From: Polaromonas sp.
Lineage (GTDB): Bacteria > Pseudomonadota > Gammaproteobacteria > Burkholderiales > Burkholderiaceae_C
Assembly: GCA_013297865.1 (NCBI GenBank)
Contig: JAAFIP010000011.1
Coordinates: 62,001-126,000 of the forward strand
Direction of reading: 5' to 3'
DNA length: 64,000 nucleotides
A program made the position numbers and the translations under genes. This document shows positions 17,039-27,057 of the stretch, piece by piece. The notes beneath the pieces are model-generated. The model did no database searches. It saw only the letters and a list, made by a program, of their open reading frames with translations, and was not told the origin of the DNA. How positions within the stretch are numbered: the stretch's first letter is position 1; the number at the start of each line of letters is the position of its first letter.

Positions 17039-18403
17039 TTATCCCAAAAACCCGACATTGCCGTTGAAATACTGCAGACGAGGGAAGACCTGCGCCAACA
17101 CGGCATCGTCTGCGCCAAACCAGCGGCCCAAGGTGGCGGCATAGGCTTCGGTGGATGTGGTCGGGATCCAGTTGCCTTGCCCGCCTGAATCGTCAGGCCC
17201 GCGCACCGTGTGGTTGGGGAACTGGCCAAACAGCTTGCCGCCCTGCACCGCACCGCCCACCACAAAATGGTGTCCGCCCCAGCCATGGTCCGAGCCCTGG
17301 CCGTTGGAGGTGAAGGTGCGGTTGAAGTCGGAGGCGCTGAAGGTGGTGACCTTGTCTGCCACATTGAGCTCGGCAGTGGCCGCGGCGAATGCGGTGACCG
17401 CATCGCTGATCTCGCCCAGCAACTGGGCCTGGCGCGTGAGCTGGTCGTCCCCATGGGTGTCAAAGCCGCCAATGCTGCAGAAGAAGCACTGCTTTTTGAG
17501 GCCCAGTTTGTCACGCGCTGCAATCAGGCGGGCCACCATGCGGAACTGGTTGCCCAGGTTGGTGTTGGGAAACACGGTGTTGACGGTAGAGCCTTCCAGC
17601 GCCTGCGTGAGGATGCGCTGCACCTCGATGGAGCGGCCCATCACATCGACAAAGCCCTGCTCAAACAGGTGTTGGTGGGTGTCGCGCAGGGTCTCGGTGA
17701 TAGCCAGCGACAGCGGGTCAGTGCCCGTGGGCTCATAAAAATCAAAACCAAAGCGGCCCGAGGCGGACACCTTGTAGGCCGAGAGCGTGCGGTCGCCCGT
17801 CTCCCACAGATTGCCTCCGGTGACCGACAGCACCGAATAACCGCGGTTGATGGTGGCGTCGTCGACCAGGCGCTCGGTCAGGCGGCCGCCCCAGCCATTG
17901 GTAGGGCGCTCATAGATGGCCGATTGCCATTGCGACTGCTGGTCGGAGTGGGAAAACAGATTGTCGGGCAAGGGCACAGAGCGGCTGTCCCACTGCGCTT
18001 TGGTGGTGGGCACCATCAAGGGCCCCGCGTTGGCAATCAGGGCGGCCTTGGGTGCCCCGGGGGCGGCACTGGCGCTGTTGTTGAACAGGCCCGCTATGCC
18101 CCCCATCGAAGGATGCAGCGCATAACGCACGCCGCCTGTATTACTGGGGCTGATCGGCAGCAGCGTATCGCGTGCCAAGGCCAGGTTGCTGCGCACGGCG
18201 GCGTAGCGGCTGTGGTCTGCCGGCTCATAGGGAATCAGCGTGTTGTTGCTGTCGTTGCCACCGAACATGAACAGGCATACCAGGGCGCGGTAGTCGTTGC
18301 CTGTGGTGGCCTGGGCCAGCGCAGACAGCTGGGTGAAAGCACTCAGGCCTGTGCCCAAGCCGAGCGCTGCGGAGGTTTTGAGAAATTGGCGTTTGTTCAT
18401 CAT
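17039..18403 (-). CDS. DUF1501-family exported protein
   Basis: 454 residues. The N-terminus MMNKRQFLKTSAALGLGTG has a Tat-like KRxFLK motif and a hydrophobic stretch ending near LSALAQA, so export is likely. The body carries DUF1501 features such as ALVCLFMFGGNDSNN near residue 40, FDTHGDD, and NRTFTSNGQGSDHGWGGH, related in fold to sulfatase/alkaline-phosphatase-like proteins. Function is not established. It follows the DUF1800 gene by 24 bases; the two families are nearly always paired. Orientation is opposite to the surrounding hsl genes. Confidence 0.9.
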   Translation of the reverse strand: MMNKRQFLKTSAALGLGTGLSAFTQLSALAQATTGNDYRALVCLFMFGGNDSNNTLIPYEPADHSRYAAVRSNLALARDTLLPISPSNTGGVRYALHPSMGGIAGLFNNSASAAPGAPKAALIANAGPLMVPTTKAQWDSRSVPLPDNLFSHSDQQSQWQSAIYERPTNGWGGRLTERLVDDATINRGYSVLSVTGGNLWETGDRTLSAYKVSASGRFGFDFYEPTGTDPLSLAITETLRDTHQHLFEQGFVDVMGRSIEVQRILTQALEGSTVNTVFPNTNLGNQFRMVARLIAARDKLGLKKQCFFCSIGGFDTHGDDQLTRQAQLLGEISDAVTAFAAATAELNVADKVTTFSASDFNRTFTSNGQGSDHGWGGHHFVVGGAVQGGKLFGQFPNHTVRGPDDSGGQGNWIPTTSTEAYAATLGRWFGADDAVLAQVFPRLQYFNGNVGFLG

Positions 18404-18427
18404 GGTGTATTCTTTTTCTGGTGATGC

Positions 18428-20338
18428 TTATTTTTGAATCACATATTCCGGCGACAGGCTGGTCAGGATCAGCGCGGCCTTGACGCGGCGCGTGCGGTCG
18501 TTGGCGGGCAGCGCAGTGAGCATGGTTTTCATGCGGGTCTGCAGCGTGCTGCTCATGGCATAGTTGAAGTACAGCGCATTGAGCTCGGCAATCAGTGCGT
18601 CGGGGCTGCTGGCCAAAGACTCCAGTCGGGTGTAGTTGAGCTTGAGTTCCGCCTCCTCATAGCCGTAGCTGGCGTTGTTAAAGAGGTTGGCAAAGAAGTT
18701 CAGGCCACCGACCACGGTGGTTTCGGTAGTGATCTGAAACTCGGGCGCTGTCAGGCCAGCAGCAGCAATCTTGCCTGCGGGCCGGAAGTTGGGCGAAAAA
18801 TAGTTGAACACCGATGGCGCCAGCAGGGGGCTTTGCCCCAAACCATTGTCAGCGTTCTCCAGGTAGTGGATCGCGTTGCGACCACTGCTGGATCGGGCGT
18901 CCAGGCTGCGCAGGAAGTTGGCCAGGCGGATCACCGGTTCGCGCTGCTTGCCAAAGTTGGCACCGGGCACGGCGCGGGCCTCAGCATAGAGCAAGATGGC
19001 GCTGACCACTGCACGCAGGTCACCGCGCACACCAGCGCCATTGTTGTTGAACACCCCTGCCACGTAGCTGATGTAGGCCTTGCTCGGGTTGCTGGTGACC
19101 AGGCGCTGGATCAGCTGGCGGCCAATGAACGGGCCGACATTGGGGTGGTTGAAAATATTGTCAATCGCGGCTTCCAGATCCTGCTCAGGCGATTGACCGC
19201 CGCTGAGCACCATGCCGCTCAGCAGCTTTTTAGGCTCGGGCGAGTGCTTGGCCGCAAAAGGCTTCATGGGGCTGGTCCAGGCCTGGGGCACTTCTTCGTC
19301 TGCTTCGTCAAAGCCGGTGGCGTTGGGGTAGCTCCAGCCGGTGAAGGCCTTGGCAAAGCCCTGCACCACACTCTCGTCATAGCTGGGTAGGGGCTTGCCC
19401 GCCGCGTCCACTTGGGCGGTGCCATCGGTATTGAGTTTGACCAGACCGATGCTAAACAGCTGCAGCACCTCGCGGGCGTAGTTTTCGTTGGGGTGCGCAC
19501 CTGTGTCGGGGTCGTCACGCTCGCTGTTGATCATGTTGAGGTAATACCCCATGGCAGGGTGCAGGGTCACCTCCTTGAGCAACTGGCGGTAGTTGCCAAA
19601 GGCGTTGCGGTTGAGCATGTCCATATAGCTGGACATGGCATAGGGCCGAATGTCGGGTGCGACGTTGGAGATCACCACAATCTCGGACAGCGCAAATGCC
19701 ATGCGGGCGCGCAGCTGGTCTGCGCCATACAGCCACTGCTGCCAGATAGCTTCATAGCTCATCTCTTCGCTGGCGCGGGCCACGCCTTTGTCATCCACAT
19801 TGCGGGTTTTCTGCTGGTCCAGATAGCTGGTGTGCAAGGTGGTGCCGGTGTTGAACTGCTCCCACAGCCACAGCGCATAGCCTTTTTCCTGCACCTGGGC
19901 GATCTCCTGCACCGATTTGGTACCAAAGCTGGCCTGGGTCAGAAAGCGCGCTGCATCCGCTGCGGGTGGGCGGTCAGCCACGGCGGGGGCGCTGGGCTTG
20001 GCGCCGCCAGAGCCCGGCAGATCGGCGGCATTGACGTTGACCAGGATGGAGTCCGGCCCCGGTGCGGGCGCTGCAGCGCTCGGCGCTGAACCCCCACCAC
20101 CCCCGCCCCCGCAGGCGGCCAGGGCCGCCATGGCCACTGCAGACATGGCCATCTGACTGGCACGGCGGCTGGGCGCTGCTTGGGGCAGGCTAAAGGGGAT
20201 AATGGGTGGGATTTGATGGGCCTGAGAGCTCAACTGGGCGTCTGGCCCGGGACGAGGTGCGGGAGGAATACCATCAGCTTCGTCAGCGGCCATGTCGGCA
20301 CGGTGTGGGGATAATTCGGCTATGTTGTCAGCAGGCAT
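18428..20338 (-). CDS. DUF1800-family lipoprotein
   Basis: 636 residues. After an unusual N-terminal stretch of about 60 residues, a signal-like segment SQMAMSAVAMAALAACGGGG contains a lipobox (LAAC) followed by a glycine run, so lipid anchoring is likely. The body is a DUF1800 protein with RFLTQASFGTKSVQEIA, NENYAREVLQLFSIGL and REPVIRLANFLRSL. No enzymatic role is known for the family. It is the first gene of the DUF1800-DUF1501 operon. A shorter start nearer the lipobox is possible. Confidence 0.87.
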   Translation of the reverse strand: MPADNIAELSPHRADMAADEADGIPPAPRPGPDAQLSSQAHQIPPIIPFSLPQAAPSRRASQMAMSAVAMAALAACGGGGGGGSAPSAAAPAPGPDSILVNVNAADLPGSGGAKPSAPAVADRPPAADAARFLTQASFGTKSVQEIAQVQEKGYALWLWEQFNTGTTLHTSYLDQQKTRNVDDKGVARASEEMSYEAIWQQWLYGADQLRARMAFALSEIVVISNVAPDIRPYAMSSYMDMLNRNAFGNYRQLLKEVTLHPAMGYYLNMINSERDDPDTGAHPNENYAREVLQLFSIGLVKLNTDGTAQVDAAGKPLPSYDESVVQGFAKAFTGWSYPNATGFDEADEEVPQAWTSPMKPFAAKHSPEPKKLLSGMVLSGGQSPEQDLEAAIDNIFNHPNVGPFIGRQLIQRLVTSNPSKAYISYVAGVFNNNGAGVRGDLRAVVSAILLYAEARAVPGANFGKQREPVIRLANFLRSLDARSSSGRNAIHYLENADNGLGQSPLLAPSVFNYFSPNFRPAGKIAAAGLTAPEFQITTETTVVGGLNFFANLFNNASYGYEEAELKLNYTRLESLASSPDALIAELNALYFNYAMSSTLQTRMKTMLTALPANDRTRRVKAALILTSLSPEYVIQK

Positions 20339-20474
20339 AGATTTTTTAGTTGATTAAAAACACCGTCTTATCGTCAGCGCTAATGATGTGTCCAGGCGTG
20401 ATCAACATGTAACATTGCCGTAAATTTGGCAAGTAAATTACTATTTTCCGCATTTAAATTCAATCTTTAGTTGT

Positions 20475-21815
20475 ATGTCTTCCATGACCCCTCAAGAAAT
20501 TGTTTCGGAGTTAGACCACCATATCGTGGGCCAGCGTGCGGCCAAGCGCGCTGTGGCCATTGCGCTGCGCAACCGCTGGCGGCGCGCGCAGGTGGATGCC
20601 GCGCTACGCCCCGAGATCACGCCCAAGAACATCTTGATGATCGGCCCCACTGGCGTGGGCAAGACCGAAATCGCGCGCCGCCTGGCCAAGCTGGCTGACG
20701 CGCCATTTATCAAGGTGGAGGCCACCAAATTCACCGAGGTGGGCTATGTGGGCAAGGATGTAGACAGCATCATCCGCGACCTGGCCGACGTGGCCATCAA
20801 GCAAACCCGCGAGAGGGAGATGCGCAAGGTGCGCACCCGCGCAGAAGACGCCGCAGAAGACCGTGTGCTGGATATTTTGATCCCGCCGCCACGCAGTGAG
20901 GTGGGCTTTGGCACGGGGGCTGTGGTCGAGACGCAGGACAGCGCAGCGCGCCAGGCCTTCCGCAAAAAGCTGCGTGAAGGCTCACTTGCGGACAAAGACA
21001 TAGAGATTGAAGTGGCCCAGACAGCGCCGCAACTTGAGGTGATGGGGCCTGCCGGCATGGAAGAGATGGCCGAGCAGCTGCGCGGCATGTTCAGCCACAT
21101 GGGCGGCGGCAAAAAGAAACTGCGCAAGGTCAAGATCAGCGAAGCACTGAAACTGCTGGCTGACGAAGAGGCGGCCAAGCTGGTCAACGAAGATGAGATC
21201 AAGCTGCAGGCCCTGCAAAGCCTGGAGCAAAACGGGATCGTCTTCATTGATGAGATTGATAAAGTCACTTCGCGCTCGGAGGGCAGCGGTGCCGAGGTCT
21301 CGCGCCAGGGCGTGCAGCGCGACCTGCTGCCCTTGGTCGAGGGCACCACCGTGTCCACCAAGTACGGCCCGGTCAAGACCGACCATGTGCTGTTCATTGC
21401 CAGTGGCGCATTCCACCTGAGCAAGCCGAGTGACTTGATTCCCGAGCTGCAAGGCCGATTCCCGATCAGGGTGGAGCTGCAGTCGCTGTCGGTGCAGGAT
21501 TTTGAGGCCATTTTGACCAGCACCCACGCATCGCTGACCAAGCAGTACCAGGCGCTGCTGGCCACAGAAAACGTCACCCTTCAATTTCAGGCCGACGGCA
21601 TCACCCGGCTGGCACGCATTGCGTTTGACGTCAACGAGAGCACCGAAAACATCGGCGCAAGGCGCCTGTCGACCGTGATGGAGCGACTGCTCGACGAGGT
21701 GAGCTTTGACGCCGTCAAGCTCAGCGGCCAGACGATCCACATAGACGCCGCCTATGTCGATGCGCGCCTGGGCGAGCTGAGCAAGGACGAAGATCTGTCG
21801 CGGTATATTTTGTAG
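20475..21815 (+). CDS. hslU: ATP-dependent protease ATPase subunit HslU
   Basis: 446 residues, full length. The AAA+ Walker A is [17 protein letters not shown], the pore motif GYVGKDV follows it, Walker B is [10 protein letters not shown], and the sensor/C-terminal region [17 protein letters not shown] and the terminal RYIL needed to dock on HslV are present. It unfolds substrates and feeds them to HslV. The 136 bases upstream are A/T-rich and must supply its own promoter, because hslV is separated by two opposite-strand genes. A second ATG at 20484 is also possible as start. Confidence 0.97.
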   Translation: MSSMTPQEIVSELDHHIVGQRAAKRAVAIALRNRWRRAQVDAALRPEITPKNILMIGPTGVGKTEIARRLAKLADAPFIKVEATKFTEVGYVGKDVDSIIRDLADVAIKQTREREMRKVRTRAEDAAEDRVLDILIPPPRSEVGFGTGAVVETQDSAARQAFRKKLREGSLADKDIEIEVAQTAPQLEVMGPAGMEEMAEQLRGMFSHMGGGKKKLRKVKISEALKLLADEEAAKLVNEDEIKLQALQSLEQNGIVFIDEIDKVTSRSEGSGAEVSRQGVQRDLLPLVEGTTVSTKYGPVKTDHVLFIASGAFHLSKPSDLIPELQGRFPIRVELQSLSVQDFEAILTSTHASLTKQYQALLATENVTLQFQADGITRLARIAFDVNESTENIGARRLSTVMERLLDEVSFDAVKLSGQTIHIDAAYVDARLGELSKDEDLSRYIL

Positions 21816-21864
21816 TCTGCTTCAGGCGGGGGCGCGGGTTAAATGCTCGCTCCCAGGTCAAGCG

Positions 21865-24800
21865 CTACATATTGCGCCGATACTGCCCACCCACCTCAAA
21901 TAGCGCGTTGGTAATCTGCCCGAGCGAGCACACGCGCACGGCGTCCATCAGCACGTTGAAGACGTTTTGGTTGGCAATCACCGCTTGTTGCAGGCGCTTG
22001 AGCATGGCGGGGGATTCTTTGGCGTGCAGGGTGTGGAAGTCGGTCAGGCGCTTGAGCTGCGACTGCTTTTCTTCCTCGGTGCTGCGGGCCAGTTCCAGCT
22101 TGTCTTGTACTACATCGCCTTTGGGATTGCGGAAGGTGTTGACGCCGATGATGGGCAGCTCGCCAGTGTGTTTGAGCATTTCGTAGTGCATGCTTTCGTC
22201 CTGGATGCGGCCGCGTTGGTAGCCGGTCTCCATCGCGCCTAGCACGCCGCCGCGTTCGCTGATGCGCTCGAATTCGTCTAGTACGGCTTCTTCTACCAGC
22301 TCGGTCAGTTCTTCGATGATGAAGCTGCCTTGGCTTGGATTTTCGTTTTTCGCCAAACCCCATTCGCGGTTGATGATCATCTGGATAGCCATGGCGCGGC
22401 GCACGCTGTCTTCGGTGGGCGTGGTGATGGCTTCGTCGAAGGCGTTGGTGTGCAGGCTGTTGCAGTTGTCGTAGATGGCGATCAGGGCTTGCAGGGTGGT
22501 GCGGATGTCATTGAACTGAATCTCTTGCGCGTGCAGGCTGCGGCCGCTGGTTTGCACGTGGTACTTCAACTTCTGGCTGCGCTCGTTAGCACCGTATTTG
22601 TCGCGCATGGTCGTGGCCCAGATGCGGCGGGCGACGCGGCCCAGCACGGTGTATTCGGGGTCCATGCCGTTGCTGAAGAAGAAGCTCAGGTTGGGCGCAA
22701 AGTCGTCGATATGCATGCCGCGCGCCAGGTAGGCTTCGACAAACGTGAAGCCGTTGGACAGGGTGAGTGCGAGTTGGCTTAACGGGTTGGCCCCGGCCTC
22801 GGCAATGTGGTAGCCGCTGATGGACACGCTGTAGAAGTTGCGCACTTTGTGGTGCACAAAATATTCGGCAATGTCGCCCATCACCTTCAAGCTGAATTCG
22901 GTGCTGAAGATGCAGGTGTTCTGGCCCTGGTCTTCTTTCAAAATATCAGCCTGCACGGTGCCGCGCACATTCTCTTGCACCCATTCCTTGATCTTGGCGG
23001 CCTCGGTGTCGGTGGGTTCGCGGCTGTTGTCGGCTTTGAATTTGTCGAGGTTTTGGTCGATGGCGGTGTTCATGAACATGGCCAGAATCGTCGGCGCGGG
23101 GCCGTTGATGGTCATGCTGACGCTGGTGGACGGGTTGGTCAAATCAAAGCCGCTGTACAGCACCTTCATGTCTTCCAGCGTAGCAATGCTCACGCCGCTG
23201 TTGCCTACCTTGCCGTAAATGTCGGGGCGGGTGGCGGGGTCGGCGCCGTACAAAGTCACTGAGTCAAACGCGGTACTGAGTCGCTTGGCGGGCAGGCCCT
23301 CGCTGACCATTTTGAAGCGGCGGTTGGTGCGAAAGGCATCGCCTTCACCGGCAAACATGCGCGTGGGGTCTTCGCCTTCGCGTTTGAAGGCGAAGGTGCC
23401 AGCGGTGTAGGGGAAGCTGCCGGGCACGTTGTCCAGCATCAACCATTTCAAAATTTCGCCGTGGTCTTCAAACTGCGGCAATGCGACTTTACGGATTTTG
23501 GTGCCGCTCAAGCTGGTGGTGGTGAGTGCCGTGCGCAGTTCTTTGTCACGGATTTTCACCACGTATTCGTCGCCTGCGTAGGCGGCTTGCATGTCGGGCC
23601 ACTGCTGCATGAGCTTGCGTGCCCCGGGGTCTTGCGCGGCTTTGCGGTGAGCGGCCAGGTCTAGCGCAGCTTCGGCTGCGGGGGCGCGGTCGGGTTTGCC
23701 CACTTTCAGCATGCGCGCCGCAGCTTGCAACTGCTGAATCTCGCGGGCCAGCGTGGCCTGCTCGCGGGCCTTGCGTTTGTAGGCGCGCACGGTGTCGGCG
23801 ATTTCGCTGAGGTAGCGGGTGCGGGCAGCGGGGATGATGGGGGTTTGGTTAGTGCTGTGGCGGGTTTTTACCTCGGGCAGCGCGCCTGCCTGTAGCTTCA
23901 GGCCCAGCGCGGCCAAGCGCGGCTTCATGGCCTGGTACAGCGCGGTCACGCCGTCGTCGTTAAAGCGCGCGGCCATAGTGCCGAACACCGGCATGTCTTC
24001 CATGCGTTGGGTCCAGGCCTCCTGGTTGCGCTGCACTTGCTTGGCCACGTCGCGCAGCGCGTCGTGGGAGCCTTTGCGGTCAAACTTGTTGATCGCGACA
24101 AATTCGGCAAAGTCCAGCATGTCGATTTTTTCCAGCTGCGATGCCGCGCCAAACTCGGGCGTCATCACATACATGGGTAGGTTCACATGCGGCACGATGG
24201 CCGCGTCGCCCTGGCCAATGCCGCTGGTCTCGACGATGACCAAATCAAAGCCTGCACATTGGCAGGCAGCGATCACGTCGGGCAGGGCCTGGCTGATTTC
24301 GCTGCCAAATTCGCGCGTGGCAAGTGAGCGCATAAACACTTTGGGGCCACCGGACCATGGGCTGATGGCGTTCATGCGGATGCGGTCACCCAGCAGCGCA
24401 CCGCCTGATTTACGGCGCGACGGGTCGATGGAAATGAGGGCGATGCGCAGACTGTCGTTTTGGTCCAGCCGCAGGCGGCGAATCAGCTCGTCGGTGAGGG
24501 AGGACTTGCCTGCGCCGCCTGTGCCGGTAATGCCGATGACAGGAATCGCTCCTTTTTTAGTAGCTGCTCCCGCGATAATCTGTTGGGCTAGAGCCGGATT
24601 TTGCTGTCTATTTTCAATGCTGGTGATCAGCTGGGCCAGGCTGCGCCAGGCCATTTCACTATGACCCTGAATGGCCTGCAGTGCGGCGGGCGCGTAGGGC
24701 GACAGGTCGCGGTCGCAGGCCATCACCATCTCGCCAATCATGCCTGCCAAGCCCATGCGCTGGCCGTCTTCGGGGCTGAAGATGCGCACGCCATGCTCGG

Positions 24801-25161
24801 CCAGGTCTCTGATCTCCTCGGGCACAATCACACCGCCGCCGCCGCCAAACACCTTGATGTGCTCGCCCCCGCGCTCCTTGAGCAACTGCGTCATGTACTT
24901 GAAATATTCCACATGTCCGCCTTGGTAGCTTGACACGGCAATACCCTGCACGTCCTCCTGCAGCGCGGCAGTCACCACATCATCGACCGAGCGGTTGTGC
25001 CCCAGGTGAATCACTTCCACCCCCATGCTCATCAAAATGCGGCGCATGATATTGATCGACGCGTCATGCCCGTCAAACAGGCTGGCAGCAGTGACAAAGC
25101 GCACTTTGTGTACTGGGCGATACTCGGCAAGGGCTTTGTAGTCGGCGGAAAGATCGGTCAT
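21865..25161 (-). CDS. icmF: Fused isobutyryl-CoA mutase IcmF
   Basis: 1098 residues in three parts. The N-terminal B12-binding domain (about 15-150) has FDGHDASIN in place of the DxHxxG loop. A MeaB-type G-protein chaperone has its P-loop [12 protein letters not shown] near 207-218. The mutase barrel starts near 540. It interconverts isobutyryl-CoA and butyryl-CoA with adenosylcobalamin and may act on related branched acyl-CoAs. A family A repeat encodes about 18 residues ([15 protein letters not shown]) in the linker before the P-loop without breaking the frame. A 32-bp palindrome lies 31 bases upstream of the start. It runs tail-to-tail with hslU. Confidence 0.94.
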   Translation of the reverse strand: MTDLSADYKALAEYRPVHKVRFVTAASLFDGHDASINIMRRILMSMGVEVIHLGHNRSVDDVVTAALQEDVQGIAVSSYQGGHVEYFKYMTQLLKERGGEHIKVFGGGGGVIVPEEIRDLAEHGVRIFSPEDGQRMGLAGMIGEMVMACDRDLSPYAPAALQAIQGHSEMAWRSLAQLITSIENRQQNPALAQQIIAGAATKKGAIPVIGITGTGGAGKSSLTDELIRRLRLDQNDSLRIALISIDPSRRKSGGALLGDRIRMNAISPWSGGPKVFMRSLATREFGSEISQALPDVIAACQCAGFDLVIVETSGIGQGDAAIVPHVNLPMYVMTPEFGAASQLEKIDMLDFAEFVAINKFDRKGSHDALRDVAKQVQRNQEAWTQRMEDMPVFGTMAARFNDDGVTALYQAMKPRLAALGLKLQAGALPEVKTRHSTNQTPIIPAARTRYLSEIADTVRAYKRKAREQATLAREIQQLQAAARMLKVGKPDRAPAAEAALDLAAHRKAAQDPGARKLMQQWPDMQAAYAGDEYVVKIRDKELRTALTTTSLSGTKIRKVALPQFEDHGEILKWLMLDNVPGSFPYTAGTFAFKREGEDPTRMFAGEGDAFRTNRRFKMVSEGLPAKRLSTAFDSVTLYGADPATRPDIYGKVGNSGVSIATLEDMKVLYSGFDLTNPSTSVSMTINGPAPTILAMFMNTAIDQNLDKFKADNSREPTDTEAAKIKEWVQENVRGTVQADILKEDQGQNTCIFSTEFSLKVMGDIAEYFVHHKVRNFYSVSISGYHIAEAGANPLSQLALTLSNGFTFVEAYLARGMHIDDFAPNLSFFFSNGMDPEYTVLGRVARRIWATTMRDKYGANERSQKLKYHVQTSGRSLHAQEIQFNDIRTTLQALIAIYDNCNSLHTNAFDEAITTPTEDSVRRAMAIQMIINREWGLAKNENPSQGSFIIEELTELVEEAVLDEFERISERGGVLGAMETGYQRGRIQDESMHYEMLKHTGELPIIGVNTFRNPKGDVVQDKLELARSTEEEKQSQLKRLTDFHTLHAKESPAMLKRLQQAVIANQNVFNVLMDAVRVCSLGQITNALFEVGGQYRRNM
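24554..24605 (-). repeat. Repeat family A, copy 5 (inside icmF)
   Basis: Same-sense copy within icmF with core AGTAGCTGCTCCCGCGATAA on the plus strand. Read in the gene it gives [12 protein letters not shown], the same frame as the copy in the M81 peptidase gene. Confidence 0.9.
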
Positions 25162-25191
25162 GGTGTCTCCATAGGCCTCTAGGGTCGGGCA

Positions 25192-25223
25192 GCTAATTGA
25201 CGTTTACGTAAACGTCAATTAGC
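25192..25223. promoter_or_regulatory. 32-bp perfect palindrome upstream of icmF (operator)
   Basis: The half-site GCTAATTGACGTTTAC is followed exactly by its reverse complement. Its core, GACGTTTACGTAAACGTC, resembles operators of LiuR-type MerR regulators of branched-chain amino acid catabolism as I remember them. It lies between icmF and the divergent fumarylacetoacetate hydrolase-family gene, so it could control either or both. No regulator gene is adjacent. Confidence 0.75.
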
Positions 25224-25341
25224 GGATTTTAGCAATTTCAGCCTTCCAGCGCGCTGACATGTCCTTGGGGTGACCTGAATAGGCCCTGCTTTGGGCTATA
25301 TTCCTGCTGCAAAGCTACATCATGACAGGAGACATAAAACC

Positions 25342-26127
25342 ATGGACAGAAGACACTTTTTTCAAAGCAGCGCCCTTGTAACGACCGGAGCCGTAGTCGG
25401 TTGTGCCACACCCAGCACGGCACAGCAAGGGGTGAAGACCCCGTTTGCCGTGCCCACGGTAACCATCCCCATTGTGGGCAGCAGCGAGCAGTTTCCGGTG
25501 CGCCGGGTGTACTGCATTGGCCGCAACTACGCGGCCCACGCCCGCGAGATGGGCTCTGACCCCACCCGCGAGCCGCCCTTTTTCTTTCAAAAACCTACCG
25601 ACGCTGTGCAGTATGTGCCGCAAGGCACCGTGGCCGACCACCGCTACCCCACGCTCACCAAAAACTACCATTACGAAGCCGAGCTGGTGGCCGCGCTGGG
25701 CAAAGGCGGGCGCAGTATCCCGGTGGAAAAGGCGCTGGATTTGGTCTACGGCTACACCCTGGGCCTGGACATGACCCGCCGCGACCTGCAGCGCGCCATG
25801 GGCGAGGAGAAAAAACCCTGGGAAATCGGCAAAAGCTTCGACCAGTCGGCCCCGATTGGCGCGATCCACCCCGTCGGCCAAACGGGGCACTTTACCAAGG
25901 GGGCCATCTGGCTCAAGGTCAACGGCGCGATCAAGCAAAACGCCAATTTGAACCAGATGATCTGGTCGGTGGCTGAGCAGATCAGCAAGCTGTCAGAAGC
26001 TTTTGAACTGTTCCCCGGCGACATCATCTATTCAGGCACACCCGAGAACGTAGGCCCCGTGGTGCGCGGCGACACGATTGAAATGCATATCGACGGCCTG
26101 CCCAATCTGAGCGTGAAGATTGTGTAG
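25342..26127 (+). CDS. Fumarylacetoacetate hydrolase-family protein with an export-like N-terminus
   Basis: 261 residues from the ATG at 25342, which has AGGAGA upstream. The FAH fold is recognisable by RRVYCIGRNYAAHAREMG, FFFQKPTDAV, YHYEAELVAALG, TLGLDMTRRDLQ, SFDQSAPIG and IIYSGTPENVGPV, with Glu/Asp metal ligands in EAEL and GLDMT. Closest in type to fumarylpyruvate or acylpyruvate hydrolases. Oddly it begins MDRRHFFQSSALVTTG, a Tat-like RRxFF motif, followed by AVVGCATP, which could be a lipobox. Family members normally work in the cytoplasm. Whether it is exported is inference. Confidence 0.85.
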   Translation: MDRRHFFQSSALVTTGAVVGCATPSTAQQGVKTPFAVPTVTIPIVGSSEQFPVRRVYCIGRNYAAHAREMGSDPTREPPFFFQKPTDAVQYVPQGTVADHRYPTLTKNYHYEAELVAALGKGGRSIPVEKALDLVYGYTLGLDMTRRDLQRAMGEEKKPWEIGKSFDQSAPIGAIHPVGQTGHFTKGAIWLKVNGAIKQNANLNQMIWSVAEQISKLSEAFELFPGDIIYSGTPENVGPVVRGDTIEMHIDGLPNLSVKIV

Positions 26128-26151
26128 CTAGTGCCGCAGTGCGCCAGCGCG

Positions 26152-26568
26152 CTAAACCTGCACCCATACGCTGGCAGCAGCCGCAGCCAGCGCCAAGATC
26201 AGCAACACACCCGCCCAGCGGATGGCGCGCAGCGCCATGGTCAGATCCTGCACCAAGGTGCTTGCAGTGGCAGGGCTTGCGCCTTCGTCTTTGGGAGTGT
26301 CCAGCTGCAAGTCAAAACCCGCTGCAGACAGCGTCCACAGCGCCCGCAGTGAGCACACAGCGCTGATCACCAGCAACGTGGCGGCGCTGGCCGTGCTCCA
26401 GCGTGCATGCAGGTGCGAGGTGGCCAGCACCCCCATCAAGCCCACCAGCGCGGCCGATGCCAGCACGCTGGCGGCCATCAGCGCGTTGCGCAGGGTTTGC
26501 ACCGCCAGGATGTCGCCACCAGGACGGTTTTGCAGGCTGGCAAACCAGTCGATTAAAGTGGTTTTCAT
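26152..26568 (-). CDS. Small membrane protein, possibly DUF599-like
   Basis: 138 residues from the ATG at 26568, which overlaps the stop of the YeeE-type gene (ATGA). LAVQTLRNALMAASVLASAA near residue 22 recalls the DUF599 family. Three or four hydrophobic segments are visible, the last at the C-terminus (AGVLLILALAAAAASVWV). Likely co-translated with the two upstream sulfur-transport genes. Function unknown. Confidence 0.6.
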   Translation of the reverse strand: MKTTLIDWFASLQNRPGGDILAVQTLRNALMAASVLASAALVGLMGVLATSHLHARWSTASAATLLVISAVCSLRALWTLSAAGFDLQLDTPKDEGASPATASTLVQDLTMALRAIRWAGVLLILALAAAAASVWVQV

Positions 26569-27005
26569 GCAGCAAACCGCTTGGCCGCCCACATACCCAC
26601 TGCAAGGGCAGCCACAAAAGCTACAGCATCCATGCCGCCATACAGCAGCGATGCCAATGCTGGCCCTGGGCAATACCCGGCCAGACCCCAGCCCACGCCA
26701 AACAGCGCCGCGCCCAGCACCAGCTTGCGGTCAATGTCCTGGCGTGTGGGCAGCTCAAAGCGTGGCGCAGCCCAAGGCTTGTTGCCTTTGCGCGGCGTTA
26801 TTGCAAACGCCACCAGCGTGACCAGCAGGGCCCCACCCATCACAAAAGCCAGCGAGGCATCCCACGCACCAAAGCGCTCGGGCGCAAAGATGCCGCCCAC
26901 ATTGAGAAAGCCGATCACCTTGGCGGGCTGCGTCATGCCCGAAACCACCAGGCCCACGGCAAATAGGGCACCCGAAAGCAGGGCAAACACGATTTTTTTG
27001 AACAT
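26565..27005 (-). CDS. YeeE/YedE-family half transporter (DUF6691 type)
   Basis: 146-residue inner-membrane protein with about four helices. GLVVSGMTQPAKVIGFLN near 18-35 and GWGLAGYCPGPALASL near 107-122 are the paired signature segments; the Cys in GYCPGP is typical of YeeE/YedE thiosulfate or sulfur-compound channels. It forms a two-gene unit with the gene upstream (13-base gap), each being one half of the full-length channel. Likely imports reduced sulfur. Confidence 0.88.
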   Translation of the reverse strand: MFKKIVFALLSGALFAVGLVVSGMTQPAKVIGFLNVGGIFAPERFGAWDASLAFVMGGALLVTLVAFAITPRKGNKPWAAPRFELPTRQDIDRKLVLGAALFGVGWGLAGYCPGPALASLLYGGMDAVAFVAALAVGMWAAKRFAA

Positions 27006-27007
27006 AT

Positions 27008-27057
27008 CAGGCTCCAGGTCAATGGAATATCGCGGAGCCAGCTACAAAAACAGTAGC
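27008..27057 (+). repeat. Repeat family A, copy 6 (forms a gene 3' end)
   Basis: Diverged copy GGAATATCGCGGAGCCAGCT with neighbouring TACAAAAACAGTAGC. It supplies the last codons and the stop of the YeeE-type gene (protein end AGSAIFH). Confidence 0.7.
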
